Source: Paenirhizobium selenitireducens ATCC BAA-1503 (lineage in GTDB: Bacteria; Pseudomonadota; Alphaproteobacteria; Rhizobiales; Rhizobiaceae). From it: DNA of 64,000 bases. Of this stretch, positions 11,630 to 21,003 are shown one piece after another (position 1 is the stretch's first letter; each line of letters begins with the position of its first letter). The notes beneath the pieces were generated by a model. The model had not been told where the DNA came from, did no database searches, and saw only the letters and a program-made list of their open reading frames with translations. The position numbers and the translations under genes are program-made. The stretch spans positions 837,217-901,216 of the forward strand of contig NZ_JAEG01000001.1 of assembly GCF_000518785.1 (NCBI RefSeq), written 5' to 3'.

Positions 11630-12085
11630 ATGACCGGACTTCGCATCGCCCTCTACCAGCCCGACATTCCCGGCAATACCGGCACGATCCTCAGGCTTGC
11701 CGCCTGCCTGGGCCTCGGCGTCGACATCATCGAGCCCGCCGGCTTCGACATTTCCGACCGCAACCTGAAGCGCGCCGGCATGGATTATCTGGCAAACGTG
11801 TCGCTTGCCCGACACGTCAATTTCGAACGCTTCGAGGAGTGGCGACGGGAAAGCGGGCGGCGCCTGGTCCTTGCATCGACGAAGGCCGCCGAGCACTACA
11901 CCGATTTCGCTTACCGTCCCGACGACATCCTGCTGTTCGGCCGCGAAAGTGCCGGCGTTCCCGAAACCGTCCACGACACAGCCGACGCCCGCGTCATCAT
12001 TCCCATGGTCGAGGGACAGCGCTCGATCAATGTCGCGATGTCCGCGGCGATGATCGCCGGCGAAGCGCTGCGCCAGACCCGCTGA
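11630..12085 (+). CDS. trmL: tRNA (cytidine/uridine-34 2'-O)-methyltransferase TrmL
   Basis: SPOUT-class methyltransferase that methylates the wobble ribose of tRNA-Leu using SAM. At 151 aa it has the whole minimal family: the N-terminal YQPDIPGNTG signature and the C-terminal knot with LLFGRESAGVP and an IPM...RSINVAMSAA segment that binds SAM. The ATG at 11630 follows GGAAGGG. It appears to be transcribed alone. Confidence 0.95.
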   Translation: MTGLRIALYQPDIPGNTGTILRLAACLGLGVDIIEPAGFDISDRNLKRAGMDYLANVSLARHVNFERFEEWRRESGRRLVLASTKAAEHYTDFAYRPDDILLFGRESAGVPETVHDTADARVIIPMVEGQRSINVAMSAAMIAGEALRQTR

Positions 12086-12297
12086 GGTTGGGGTTCCACA
12101 GCCGGCCGCCCGCGCACGCTCTGCACGCCCATCAATCAACCGTCGTGAATCCGCGCTAGACTGGTTGCGCCCGCCGACGTGCGGCGCGCATCGGTTACAT
12201 TCGCAACTGCGGCATGATGGCTCGCGACCCTCGCAGAGTTTGCTAATTCTACCAATGGATGATATATTGCAACGCAGCATAAACCGGGAGACGATCG

Positions 12298-13782
12298 ATG
12301 TTCGAGACCGCATTCGCCCTGAGTTTGACCCAGTTTGCCAGAAGTCTGAGCTTTCCGGAGCGGATTCAGCATCGCCCTGCCCGCAATGCCGCGCTTGAGC
12401 CCTGGCGCCTGCGCAATACCGGGCTCGATGCCATCTTCTACGACGTAAAGTCGCTGACGGCCGAGGAAACCTTCTACATCAGCGATTCCATCGCTTCCGA
12501 AGGCCTGATCATGATCGTCCCGCCGAGCGGCGGGGCCATGCTGACCATCTGCGACAGCGTGGCGGAATACAAGCTTCGCGGCGGGCGCGACGTGCACTCC
12601 CTGACGGTCGCCGGCATCGGCGGCTCGGCGATCGGGGCTGCGGCTTTTGCCCGAAACGTCGCCGACGCAATCGGCGAACCGGTCGCTGCGGTCGTGTCGG
12701 GCTATGGCCTTGGCGACATCATCAACGAGACGATCGGCGGCTCGTTCTTCTTCGGCTGGCTCGGCCACATGCGCAACGATCTCGAAGTGATCGACGACGT
12801 CGTCGGCCGCCCGCATCTCGGCGCCTATGAGGATCGCCACAAGCTGGCGCTGAAACCGCATCCGAGCGCGCTTGACACCGACACGGTCGAAACGCTGCTC
12901 GTCGACCCCGCCCTCTCCTTCCACCTGCTCGCCGGCCATTCCCGCGGCAACCGTGTTCTGTCCGAGGCCCTCTACGCCATCCGGGAAGAGGAACCCGACC
13001 GTCTGCGCAAGATGGCCAGCGGCCTGCGTATCGTCACCTTCGGCGGGCGCATCACCATGCCGCCGGACTGCCGTGACGTCATCGATGTGATCGGCGAACT
13101 CGACTGGTTCGGCGAGATCAACTCCCGTCCGCTGATCCCCAGCGACATTCGCGTGCCGCTGACGGGCCATTCGACCAATACCGATTTCGCCGGCGCCTTG
13201 CAGGTCACCAAGGTCCTGAAGGACATCATTGCCCGCAGTCTGCCGGCCGTCGTCGAGCCGGAACAGTCGGCCGCGACTGAGGCGGTCAGCGCCGAGGCGC
13301 CAGCCCTTTCACCGAGCCCCGCAATCGAGGCCGAAGCGGCCATCGAGACTGCAACCGCCGAACCCGAACAGGTCGTCGAATCGGAACAGATCGACGAAGC
13401 CGTACAGGTTACCGAGCCCGAACCGGTGGCGGATGCCGATCTGGCTGCGGAAGCCGGACCGATCGCGGATGCCGTGATCGAACCGGTCGAGGCGCTGGCG
13501 TCGGAGAAAGCGGAAGAGCCCGCCGCCGTCATGGCAGAGCGGGATGAAACGGATGAGGCGATCGTCGAAGAAGCCCCCCAGGCCGTCGCCGGCGATGACG
13601 AGGAAATGCCTGCCGCCCCGATCGAGGCGATCGCCGAGGAGCAGCCCGTCGAAGCCGAAGCATCGCCGATCGTGCCCGCTCCTGAACCGGTCTCGGCCGC
13701 CGTCCCGCAGCGCCACGCACCGAGCAAGGCGACCCGTGCCACGCACAGGACCCCGAAATCGAAGGGTCCGACCCGCCGTTGA
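12298..13782 (+). CDS. Alpha/beta-hydrolase-like protein with a long Ala/Glu-rich tail
   Basis: The first ~310 residues resemble a lipase-type alpha/beta hydrolase. GHSRGN provides a candidate nucleophile serine, and a histidine follows in LTGHSTNTDF, but the catalytic set cannot be assigned with certainty. Residues ~315-470 are low-complexity Ala/Glu/Pro/Val, strongly acidic, and the last ~25 residues are strongly basic (HAPSKATRATHRTPKSK). Such a bipolar tail could bind nucleic acid, a granule surface or a partner protein. GGGAG precedes the ATG. A role in storage-polymer metabolism is possible but not shown by the sequence. Confidence 0.6.
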   Translation: MFETAFALSLTQFARSLSFPERIQHRPARNAALEPWRLRNTGLDAIFYDVKSLTAEETFYISDSIASEGLIMIVPPSGGAMLTICDSVAEYKLRGGRDVHSLTVAGIGGSAIGAAAFARNVADAIGEPVAAVVSGYGLGDIINETIGGSFFFGWLGHMRNDLEVIDDVVGRPHLGAYEDRHKLALKPHPSALDTDTVETLLVDPALSFHLLAGHSRGNRVLSEALYAIREEEPDRLRKMASGLRIVTFGGRITMPPDCRDVIDVIGELDWFGEINSRPLIPSDIRVPLTGHSTNTDFAGALQVTKVLKDIIARSLPAVVEPEQSAATEAVSAEAPALSPSPAIEAEAAIETATAEPEQVVESEQIDEAVQVTEPEPVADADLAAEAGPIADAVIEPVEALASEKAEEPAAVMAERDETDEAIVEEAPQAVAGDDEEMPAAPIEAIAEEQPVEAEASPIVPAPEPVSAAVPQRHAPSKATRATHRTPKSKGPTRR

Positions 13783-13816
13783 CGGGCGTCAGGACCCGAC
13801 CTTCACCAAGACAAGT

Positions 13817-13853
13817 GAGCCCGGCACTTCAGGACGATGTGCCGGGCTCTTCA
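13817..13853 (+). terminator. Hairpin between convergent genes
   Basis: GAGCCCGGCAC at 13817-13827 pairs perfectly with GTGCCGGGCTC at 13839-13849 across an 11-nt loop. The following T run is short (TTC), so it is a weak intrinsic terminator. Its position between convergent genes supports a role in ending transcription. Confidence 0.55.
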
Positions 13854-13905
13854 TGTAAAGGATGGGCGAAACCCTCGCCGGCCCTGATGTTCTGTTGGGT
13901 CACGC

Positions 13906-14865
13906 TCAGGCGAACAGCTTGAGCGAGGCCCCCATCGAATTGTTGGCAATGTTGAGGCCGATGGTCTGCAACTGCTGCTGGACCTTCTGCGCCGAAAGCT
14001 TGGCCGATTCCTCTTCCATGTCGGCATCGACCAGACGGCCGATGCCGATCTCGGTGATGTCCTGGAGGTCCTGCAGGAACTCCGTGCTGGAAGCGATCCG
14101 GCTGCGGGTGGCGCCGAGATTGGCGCTGGCGTCGATCATGTTGGTCATCATCGAATTCATCGCCGAGATCATGCCGTCGAACTCGGCGCTCGTCGTCGCG
14201 TCGGACACCGAGATCTCCTTCGACGTGGCAGCGACCGGAACGGACGAATTGGCGTCGAGCAGATGGTAGTCATAGGCCACGCCGCTCTTCGTCGTGCCCG
14301 AATAGGATTGGGTGAGCAATCCATCCTGCGCGTCCTGGCCGCTGATCAGCGTCGACTTCGCCGTGTCGAAGTCGATCACATTGACCGACACGTCGCCGTC
14401 GCCATTGCTGGTGACGGAGGCGACCATGGACTGCACCTTGGGCTGCTGCCCGGCATCGAGGTTGAGCCAGTTCTGGCCGTTGAACGAACTCGACTGGGCG
14501 ATCGTGCCGAGTTGCTCCTTGAGCTGGGTGATCTCCGCATTGACCGCCGAGCGGTTTGTGCCGACCGCCTGGGCGAGGATCAGCTTCGACTGGATCTCGG
14601 CAACGATCGAGGTCGCCGCCTCCATGCCGAGCGCGGCTGTATCCGTGATTGCGGCGGAAAGCCCGGTCGCGTCCTCGGCACTGGACAGCGACATGGCGTC
14701 GGCGCTCATCGTCGTGGCGATCGACCAGTAGGCGGCGTTGTCAGACGCCTCCTCGACCCGCTTGCCGGAGGCAACCCGTGTCTGTGTCGCTTCGAGCGCC
14801 CTGCTCGAACCGGTCAGCAACGACAGTGCCGAGGCAGCCGTGGAATTGAAGGAAACACTTGTCAT
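13906..14865 (-). CDS. Flagellin, isolated copy
   Basis: Filament subunit of 319 aa with the conserved N-terminal D0/D1 region (LLTGSSRALEATQTRVASGK, then EEASDNAAYWSIA as in rhizobial flagellins) and the C-terminal D1/D0 region ending LNIANNSMGASLKLFA. The middle domain is short and Ser/Thr/Asp-rich. A ribosome site (AAGGACG) precedes 14865. No other flagellar or export gene is present, so this is a secondary flagellin outside the main locus. The N-terminus (TSVSFNSTAAS) differs from the commoner rhizobial TSILTN... start, suggesting a divergent paralogue. Confidence 0.92.
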   Translation of the reverse strand: MTSVSFNSTAASALSLLTGSSRALEATQTRVASGKRVEEASDNAAYWSIATTMSADAMSLSSAEDATGLSAAITDTAALGMEAATSIVAEIQSKLILAQAVGTNRSAVNAEITQLKEQLGTIAQSSSFNGQNWLNLDAGQQPKVQSMVASVTSNGDGDVSVNVIDFDTAKSTLISGQDAQDGLLTQSYSGTTKSGVAYDYHLLDANSSVPVAATSKEISVSDATTSAEFDGMISAMNSMMTNMIDASANLGATRSRIASSTEFLQDLQDITEIGIGRLVDADMEEESAKLSAQKVQQQLQTIGLNIANNSMGASLKLFA

Positions 14866-15082
14866 CAGTCGTCCTTGCTGTGAACCACGAAAAATGCCGG
14901 GCGATGGCCGTGGCTTTGACGATGGGCTTCATGCCGGGTCCGCACAGACGAGCGCAGACCGTCAACTATGGCAAACATGCCAGAGGCGACTTGATATGCG
15001 CTTTAAGAAATCGTTAGAATTTTAGCGATGGCCGGCAAAACCTGCGAAATGCGGGGCGCGACCCGGATGGGGCCCCCACACG

Positions 15083-15343
15083 TCAGTCCGCCGAGGGCAG
15101 CCGGCGCATGGTGAACTCGATCTGGTCGCCGTCGAGCTGGCGCCAGCTCTCCACTTCCGTCCAGTAGGCTGCTTTGGGGAAGCTGTCGAACCATTCCCGT
15201 GCCTTGGCCCGCGCCTCGTCGCGCGTCAGGCAGAAGGTTTCGCGCACGAATTGTCCGCCGTCGCGGCCGGCCTTGGCCAACCGGTGGCTGGCAATGCGCT
15301 TTTTCAGGCCGTCGAGCGGCGGAGGACCGGGTATTCTCGTCAT
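15083..15343 (-). CDS. Small conserved hypothetical protein next to hemF
   Basis: Soluble, charged protein of 86 aa with no signal or membrane segment. Distinct stretches are [19 protein letters not shown], a [20 protein letters not shown] core and the C-terminal [11 protein letters not shown]. Aromatic residues cluster around the [13 protein letters not shown] segment. It is divergent from hemF, from which it is separated by 166 bases. I recognise it as a protein often seen beside hemF in rhizobia, but its function is unknown. Confidence 0.7.
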   Translation of the reverse strand: MTRIPGPPPLDGLKKRIASHRLAKAGRDGGQFVRETFCLTRDEARAKAREWFDSFPKAAYWTEVESWRQLDGDQIEFTMRRLPSAD

Positions 15344-15509
15344 GAAACACCTCGCTAGCCTGCAAAATAATGCCTCCTTTCCGGTTTTGCGAGTCGATTT
15401 TCGGGGACGTGGCCGCCGCGCCGCTGTTCGAGACCGGGCCGTCCTGATAATTCCAAATCTGCGATGGGCGACGAGTCGCCACGCATGGGCTGATGCCCAG
15501 GGGGAAGCC

Positions 15510-16424
15510 ATGCAAAGACCTGACCTGCCGAAAGGCCTGCCAGACGACATCGAAGACAAGAAGCAGGCGGCAAGGTCCTGGTTCGAGAGCCTGCGCGACA
15601 CGATCTGTGCATCCTTCGAAGCGCTCGAGGACGAGCTTTCCGGCCCTCTGGCCGACCAGCCGCCCGGCCGTTTCACGGCCAAGGACTGGCAGCGCGACGG
15701 CGGCGCCGGTGGCGGCGGCCGCATGTCGATGATGGAAGGCCGCGTCTTTGAGAAGGTCGGCGTGCATACCTCGACGGTCCACGGCGAATTCTCCCCGGAA
15801 TTTCGCAAGACCATGCCGGGTGCCGAGGAAGATCCGCGCTTCTGGGCCTCGGGCATCTCGCTGATCGCCCATCCGGTCAATCCGAACGTGCCGGCCGTGC
15901 ACATGAACACCCGCATGGTGGTGACCACCAGCCAGTGGTTCGGCGGCGGCGCGGACCTGACCCCGGTGCTCGATCGGCGCCGCACCCAGGAGGACCAGGA
16001 CAGCCGCCTGTTCCACCGTGCCATGGAGATCACCTGCGGCCGCCACGCCGCCGTCGCCGACTATGCGGCCTACAAGGCCTGGTGCGACGAGTATTTCTTC
16101 CTGCCCCATCGCAACGAAGCCCGCGGCATCGGCGGCATCTTCTTCGACTGGCTGCACTCGCCGGAGGAGCGGGGCGGATGGGCCGCGGACTTCGCCTTCG
16201 TCCAGGACGTCGGCCGCGCCTTCAATCTCGTCTATCCGAAGATCGTCCGGTCGAACTTCAACCAGCCCTGGACCGAAGAGGACCGCGACGAGCAACTGGT
16301 CCGCCGCGGCCGCTACGTCGAATTCAACCTGCTCTACGACCGCGGCACGATCTTCGGCCTGAAGACCGGCGGCAATGTCGAATCAATCCTGTCCTCCATG
16401 CCGCCGGTGGTGCGCTGGCCCTGA
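15510..16424 (+). CDS. hemF: Oxygen-dependent coproporphyrinogen III oxidase
   Basis: Converts coproporphyrinogen III to protoporphyrinogen IX with O2 during haem synthesis. The 304-aa protein carries the family blocks: [42 protein letters not shown] and the C-terminal [19 protein letters not shown]. The ATG at 15510 follows AGGGGGAA at ideal spacing. The gene fits an aerobic, bc1-containing organism. Confidence 0.97.
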   Translation: MQRPDLPKGLPDDIEDKKQAARSWFESLRDTICASFEALEDELSGPLADQPPGRFTAKDWQRDGGAGGGGRMSMMEGRVFEKVGVHTSTVHGEFSPEFRKTMPGAEEDPRFWASGISLIAHPVNPNVPAVHMNTRMVVTTSQWFGGGADLTPVLDRRRTQEDQDSRLFHRAMEITCGRHAAVADYAAYKAWCDEYFFLPHRNEARGIGGIFFDWLHSPEERGGWAADFAFVQDVGRAFNLVYPKIVRSNFNQPWTEEDRDEQLVRRGRYVEFNLLYDRGTIFGLKTGGNVESILSSMPPVVRWP

Positions 16425-16580
16425 ACTGAGGGGCCGGAACGCCATCCAGCAAGCACGCAAGGCCCGCCAAAGGCGGTTTTCCGGCATGATTTTGGCTACC
16501 CGGGCCTGCGACACTAAATTGCATTTGGAATGCACTGCCACCGTGTTATTCTTCTCATGGGAATATGGAGGAGAAGCGCG

Positions 16581-16853
16581 ATGGCCTACCCGAGCAGCAT
16601 TCCACCCCAGCAATCCGCAGCCACCGACCGGGCGCTCGACGCGCCCGAACTGATCGATCGCCTCGCCGAGCAATTGCGTGCGACGAGCGGCGTCGATCTT
16701 CCGCACGCCTATTTCGTCGAGCAGGTTCAATTGGGCCTCGGCGGTCGCGACCTGACCGATCTCGCCGCCGCCAACGACATCGAGGGTGCCTCCCGCCGCC
16801 GTCACCCGCAGGCCAACGGCTCGGTGTTCCGCGCCTGGGCCATGCCGGAATAG
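16581..16853 (+). CDS. Hypothetical protein, 90 aa
   Basis: Small soluble protein preceded by GGAGGAGAA, a strong ribosome site that fixes the start. A Pro/Ser/Gln-rich N-terminus is followed by a helical region (ELIDRLAEQLRA) and a segment AYFVEQVQLGLGGRDLTDL. No family is recognised. It lies between hemF and a DUF1059 gene, with promoter-length gaps on both sides. Confidence 0.6.
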   Translation: MAYPSSIPPQQSAATDRALDAPELIDRLAEQLRATSGVDLPHAYFVEQVQLGLGGRDLTDLAAANDIEGASRRRHPQANGSVFRAWAMPE

Positions 16854-16994
16854 GCAGTCCGGCCGCATCTTTGCAAAGCGGCAGAGGGCGCTCGTCGGCG
16901 CCCCTGATGCCCGCTGGGCGTGTCCCGTCTTTGCCTGATTAGCGTTTCATGATATGCTCCGACGCATTGAACCCAGTCGAAGAGGAGATGCGAC

Positions 16995-17180
16995 ATGAGG
17001 CAGTTTGAATGCGGTTCACTGGTTCCGGGCTGCCCCTGGCACACCCGCGCCGAGGAGGAAGCGGAAGTCGTTCGCCGCTCCGTCGAGCACATGCGGACCG
17101 CGCACGGCGAAACGGTCATCCGCGAAACCATGGTCGGAAATATCAAGGCCCGGATCACCGATCAGGCAAAAGCCGCCTGA
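16995..17180 (+). CDS. DUF1059 small putative metal-binding protein
   Basis: 61-aa protein with the DUF1059 pattern: FECG near the N-terminus, then GCPWHTRAEEEAEV, and an HMRTAHG segment. The conserved C5, C13, H15 and the two later histidines could bind one metal ion. GAGGAG lies just upstream of the ATG. Function is unknown in the family; it stands alone here. Confidence 0.8.
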   Translation: MRQFECGSLVPGCPWHTRAEEEAEVVRRSVEHMRTAHGETVIRETMVGNIKARITDQAKAA

Positions 17181-17301
17181 AAGGCCAGGGGCCGCAGCGG
17201 CTCCCGGGCGCGCTTGATTCAACATCTGAGGTCCGCCGCGAAACCGTTTAAGTTTCAGGCATTTGGCCGGCCTGACGGAATCGTTTCCGCAACGACTTGA
17301 A

Positions 17302-18558
17302 TCAGTTCCTGACGAGGTCATCTACCCGGGCGAGCAGCTTCGCCCGGTCGAAGGAGAAGTTGGACGAGATCCATTCCTGCTCCAGCGCTTTCAGCGTTTC
17401 ACCCACCTTGGGTCCCGGGGAAGCCCCGGCCGCCAGCACGTCGGCGCCGCTCAAGGGAAAGACCGGCCGTTCGAATTTTTCCGCCCGTTTCAGCAGCACC
17501 GACAGCCGGCCGGTCTTCGCCATGGCCTTCGGGTCGACGGCGGCATTGCTGCGCGCGGTGGCGAGATCGATCTTCAAGGCCGCGACCACGCCGTCTTTGC
17601 CGAGGTGGTAGAGTTCGCGGTCGAAGGCTGCATCCGTCACCTCGCCGTTCGGCTTTGGCGCCCGGGCAAACCGGTCGAGGAAGACGGCCTCGGCATTCGA
17701 CAGGCGCAGACGTTGCGCAAGGGCCGCCAGCCGCTCGGCATCCTTGGGCACGATCGCGGCAAGCCGCAGCATCGGATCCGGCTCCCATCCGAGCGCCTGC
17801 TCGGCGGCAACCAGCGCGGGGATCGCGTCGATGCCCCATTTTTCCGTTTCGGGCAGGATCGCCCCGAGCACGCCGGACTGACGCATCCACAACAGCGCGC
17901 GGCCCGGATCGCGGGCCGACAGCAGCTTCTTTGTCTCCGCCCAGACCCGCTCCGCCGAAAGGGTCGAAAGCTTGTCCTTGGCCCGCGAACAGGCCTTGAG
18001 GCCCGCCGGATCCGGCCGCCCACCACCGTAATGGGCGAAGAAGCGGAAGAAGCGCAGGATACGCAGATAATCCTCGGCGATCCGTGTGTCCGCGTCACCG
18101 ATGAAGCGCACGGTCTTGGTCTCGACATCCGGCAGACCGCCGATGAGGTCGATCACCTCGCCATCGGCTCCGACATAGAGCGCGTTGATCGTCAGGTCGC
18201 GCCGTTCGGCGTCCTCCTGCCAATCCTCGCCGAAAGCCACCTTGGCGCGGCGGCCGTCGGTCTCGACGTCGCGGCGAAGCGTCGTCACCTCGAAGCCCAT
18301 GCCGTCGAGCACCAGCGTCACCGTGCCGTGGTCGATCCCGGTCGGCACCGCCTTGATCCCGGCCGCCTTGGCGCGCTCCATCACCGTCTCGGGCGGAAGC
18401 GTGGTTGCAAGGTCGATGTCGGCGACCGGCAGGCCCATCAGGCTGTTGCGCACCGCCCCGCCCGCCACCCGCGCCTCGCCGCCGTCGGCATTGAGAAGCG
18501 CGAACAGCCGCTGCAGCGCCGGATCGGTGAACCAGGTCTCGTTCGACAGGTTGGTCAT
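17302..18558 (-). CDS. cca: CCA-adding tRNA nucleotidyltransferase / poly(A) polymerase family
   Basis: Adds or repairs the 3' CCA of tRNAs. The catalytic head has VAGGAVRNSLMG and the metal-binding pair in VADIDLAT. ERRDLTINALY and the EDYLRILRFFRF segment are the NTP-selecting and tRNA-binding motifs. At 418 aa it is the usual alphaproteobacterial length, with no HD domain apparent. Its ATG overlaps the TGA of the upstream Nudix gene by four bases, so DUF1285, Nudix and cca form one operon. Confidence 0.93.
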   Translation of the reverse strand: MTNLSNETWFTDPALQRLFALLNADGGEARVAGGAVRNSLMGLPVADIDLATTLPPETVMERAKAAGIKAVPTGIDHGTVTLVLDGMGFEVTTLRRDVETDGRRAKVAFGEDWQEDAERRDLTINALYVGADGEVIDLIGGLPDVETKTVRFIGDADTRIAEDYLRILRFFRFFAHYGGGRPDPAGLKACSRAKDKLSTLSAERVWAETKKLLSARDPGRALLWMRQSGVLGAILPETEKWGIDAIPALVAAEQALGWEPDPMLRLAAIVPKDAERLAALAQRLRLSNAEAVFLDRFARAPKPNGEVTDAAFDRELYHLGKDGVVAALKIDLATARSNAAVDPKAMAKTGRLSVLLKRAEKFERPVFPLSGADVLAAGASPGPKVGETLKALEQEWISSNFSFDRAKLLARVDDLVRN

Positions 18559-19187
18559 GCATAGAGCCTTTCATAAAGAGTCCGGATGATGCCGGCGGTA
18601 ATGCCCCAGATATGGCGCTCGCCATAGGGCATCACGTAGAAATGCCGGACGATCCCCTGCCAGGTGCGGCTGTCGCGCTGGTGATTGTCCGGGTTCATCA
18701 GGAAGGACAGCGGCACTTCGAACACCGCGTCCACCTCGTCGGGATTGGGCTCGATGACGAAGCCGCGCCGGACCACCGAGAGCACAGGCACGATGCGAAA
18801 GCCTGTACCGGACAGATATTGCGGCAGCCGGCCGACCGTCTCGACGAAGGACGGATCGAGCCCGATCTCCTCCTCAGCCTCGCGCAGCGCCGCGACCTCA
18901 GGCGACAGGTCGCCCTCGTCGACGCCGCCGCCGGGAAAGGCGACCTGGCCGGAATGCTTGCGCAGCGTCGCCGTGCGCTGGGTGAGGATCACCTTCGCCC
19001 CGTCCGGATCGTCGACCACCGGAACCAGAACGGCCGCATCCTTGAGCTTCAGCCCCTCGATCTCGATCAGCCCTTCGGGATTGAGGATGTGGTCGCCGTG
19101 GTCGCGCCAGGCATGCTCGATCGGCGCGCCGATCTGGTTGAGCGCCCGGTGGCGGAAGTCGGCGGCGGAATAGATGTCGAAGCTCAT
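18555..19187 (-). CDS. Nudix hydrolase, coenzyme A pyrophosphatase type
   Basis: 210-aa Nudix enzyme. The stretch HSGQVAFPGGGVDEGD followed by ALREAEEEIGL combines the Nudix box with the SGQxxFPGG signature of the NudL/CoA diphosphatase branch, which splits CoA or acyl-CoA into phosphopantetheine and 3',5'-ADP. The gene overlaps its neighbours by four bases at both ends and lies in the middle of the DUF1285-Nudix-cca operon. Confidence 0.88.
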   Translation of the reverse strand: MSFDIYSAADFRHRALNQIGAPIEHAWRDHGDHILNPEGLIEIEGLKLKDAAVLVPVVDDPDGAKVILTQRTATLRKHSGQVAFPGGGVDEGDLSPEVAALREAEEEIGLDPSFVETVGRLPQYLSGTGFRIVPVLSVVRRGFVIEPNPDEVDAVFEVPLSFLMNPDNHQRDSRTWQGIVRHFYVMPYGERHIWGITAGIIRTLYERLYA

Positions 19188-19807
19188 TTCGACAGCCGCT
19201 CGAGTTCTGCCGCCGGCATCACCGGAAAGAGTGCCCCGCCCGAGCGGACCGCGAACATCTCGACCCCGTCGATCTCGACCGTCTCGCCCTGCTCCACCAG
19301 GTCATACATGACGGCGCGCGACACCAGCGCCTCCAGCCGCCCCCGCACATGCAGGTAAGGCTTGAGCTCATGGTTCTCGCCATGCACGACGAAGCGCAGC
19401 GCATGGTCCGGCCCGGCCTCGACCACGTCGCCGACATTGGTGCGGAAGGTCAGCAGCTTGTTCCCGTCCCGCTCGCTCTCGCTCATCTCGACGGCGAGAA
19501 AGGGCGCGTCCTCGATGCGGATGCCGACTTTCTCCACAGGTGTTACGAGATAGGTCTTGCCGTCCTCGTCCTTGCGCAGCACCGTCGAAAACAGCCGCAC
19601 CAGCGGCGCACGGCCGATCGGCGTGCCCATGTAGAACCAGGTGCCGTCGGCGCGGATTTCCATGTCGATATCGCCGCAGAATGGCGGTTCCCAGCGCTCC
19701 ACGGGCGGCAGGCTCGGCTTGCCGCCGGCCGTCTGCGCCGCCGCGCGCGAAATCATCGCCGCCAGTCCGGCCGCATCCGTCGTCGCCTTCAGCGTGTCGC
19801 CTGCCAT
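19184..19807 (-). CDS. DUF1285 family protein
   Basis: 207 aa, cytoplasmic, no membrane segment. The family core is visible: PPFCGDIDMEIRADGTWFYMGTPIGR, then LVRLFSTVLR and YLVTPVEKV. The DUF1285 fold is known structurally but has no assigned reaction. It is the first gene of the operon with the CoA-type Nudix enzyme and the CCA-adding enzyme, and it is divergent from the MoxR operon, with which it shares 19808-19966. Confidence 0.87.
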   Translation of the reverse strand: MAGDTLKATTDAAGLAAMISRAAAQTAGGKPSLPPVERWEPPFCGDIDMEIRADGTWFYMGTPIGRAPLVRLFSTVLRKDEDGKTYLVTPVEKVGIRIEDAPFLAVEMSESERDGNKLLTFRTNVGDVVEAGPDHALRFVVHGENHELKPYLHVRGRLEALVSRAVMYDLVEQGETVEIDGVEMFAVRSGGALFPVMPAAELERLSK

Positions 19808-19966
19808 CTTTGGGTCCCGGTTGGTGCCTAATCAGTGTTATGTCACGAGATAGTCATTCGAAACGCGCTTGTCAGCCGCCCGTTGGGGAATAAGTTAGTT
19901 TCATGTGCCGCTGTCGGGAAGACCGTCCCGATTCGGCCGCGACGGCAAAACCAGATGGAGAAGACC

Positions 19967-20980
19967 ATGGGCCTGATGCCAACCCCGGATGCCGCCCTCG
20001 ACGAAAAGGCTATCATCGCGGCCGCCGAAAAGGCCCTCGCAGACATTGCCGCCGTGCGTCTGGCCGTCTCGAAGGTCATCTTCGGTCAGGAAAAGGTGGT
20101 GGAGAATACCCTGCTCGCCATCCTGTCGGGCGGCCATGCGCTACTGGTCGGCGTGCCGGGCCTTGCCAAGACCAAGCTCGTCACCACGCTCGGCACCGTG
20201 CTCGGCCTCGATGCCAACCGCATCCAGTTCACCCCCGACCTGATGCCCTCCGACATTCTCGGCACCGAGGTCATGGACCAGGACGAGAACGGCAGGCGCT
20301 CCTTCCGCTTCATCAAGGGTCCGGTCTTCGCCCAGTTGCTGATGGCCGACGAGATCAACCGCGCAAGCCCCCGCACCCAGTCGGCGCTGCTGCAGTCGAT
20401 GCAGGAGTATCAGGTGACGATCGCCGGCCGGCCCTACGACCTGCCCGCCCCCTTCCATGTGCTCGCCACCCAGAACCCGCTGGAGCAGGAAGGCACCTAT
20501 CCGCTGCCGGAAGCCCAGCTCGACCGCTTCCTGCTGCAGGTCGACGTAGGCTATCCGGAACTGGCCGCCGAACGGCAGATCCTCTTGGAAACCACCGGCG
20601 TCAGCGACCAGAAGGCGGCCGGCGTCCTGACCGCCCCCCGCCTGATCGAGATCCAGAAACTGATCCGCCAGATGCCGGTCTCCGACAGCGTCGTCGACGG
20701 CATCCTGTCGCTCGTCCGCTCCGCCCGCCCCGGCCACGGCAATGCCGAGACGGACAAGGCGGTCGCCTGGGGTCCCGGCCCCCGCGCCGGGCAGGCGCTG
20801 ATGCTCTGTGCCCGCGCCCGCGCGCTCTATGAAGGCCGTCTGGCCCCCTCGCTCGACGACGTCCATGCGCTGGCCGAACCCGTTCTCGAACACCGCATGG
20901 CGCTCACCTTCGCCGCCCGCGCCGAGGGCATGTCGGTGCGCGACGTGATCGCCGGACTGGTGAAGCAGGCACGCAGCTAG
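19967..20980 (+). CDS. MoxR-family AAA+ ATPase
   Basis: 337-aa AAA+ chaperone-like ATPase of the MoxR class. Walker A is a modified GVPGLAKTK, Walker B is LLMADEINRASPR, and sensor 1 lies in VLATQNPLEQEGTYPLPEAQLDRF, the MoxR signature. The start at 19967 (MGLMPTPD) has GGAGAAG upstream; earlier in-frame codons are unlikely. It heads an operon with DUF58 and two large membrane proteins. MoxR proteins of this type remodel or activate vWA-containing envelope proteins, which its neighbours resemble. Confidence 0.93.
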   Translation: MGLMPTPDAALDEKAIIAAAEKALADIAAVRLAVSKVIFGQEKVVENTLLAILSGGHALLVGVPGLAKTKLVTTLGTVLGLDANRIQFTPDLMPSDILGTEVMDQDENGRRSFRFIKGPVFAQLLMADEINRASPRTQSALLQSMQEYQVTIAGRPYDLPAPFHVLATQNPLEQEGTYPLPEAQLDRFLLQVDVGYPELAAERQILLETTGVSDQKAAGVLTAPRLIEIQKLIRQMPVSDSVVDGILSLVRSARPGHGNAETDKAVAWGPGPRAGQALMLCARARALYEGRLAPSLDDVHALAEPVLEHRMALTFAARAEGMSVRDVIAGLVKQARS

Positions 20981-21003
20981 AAACCGGGAAGGATCGCGGA
21001 CAC

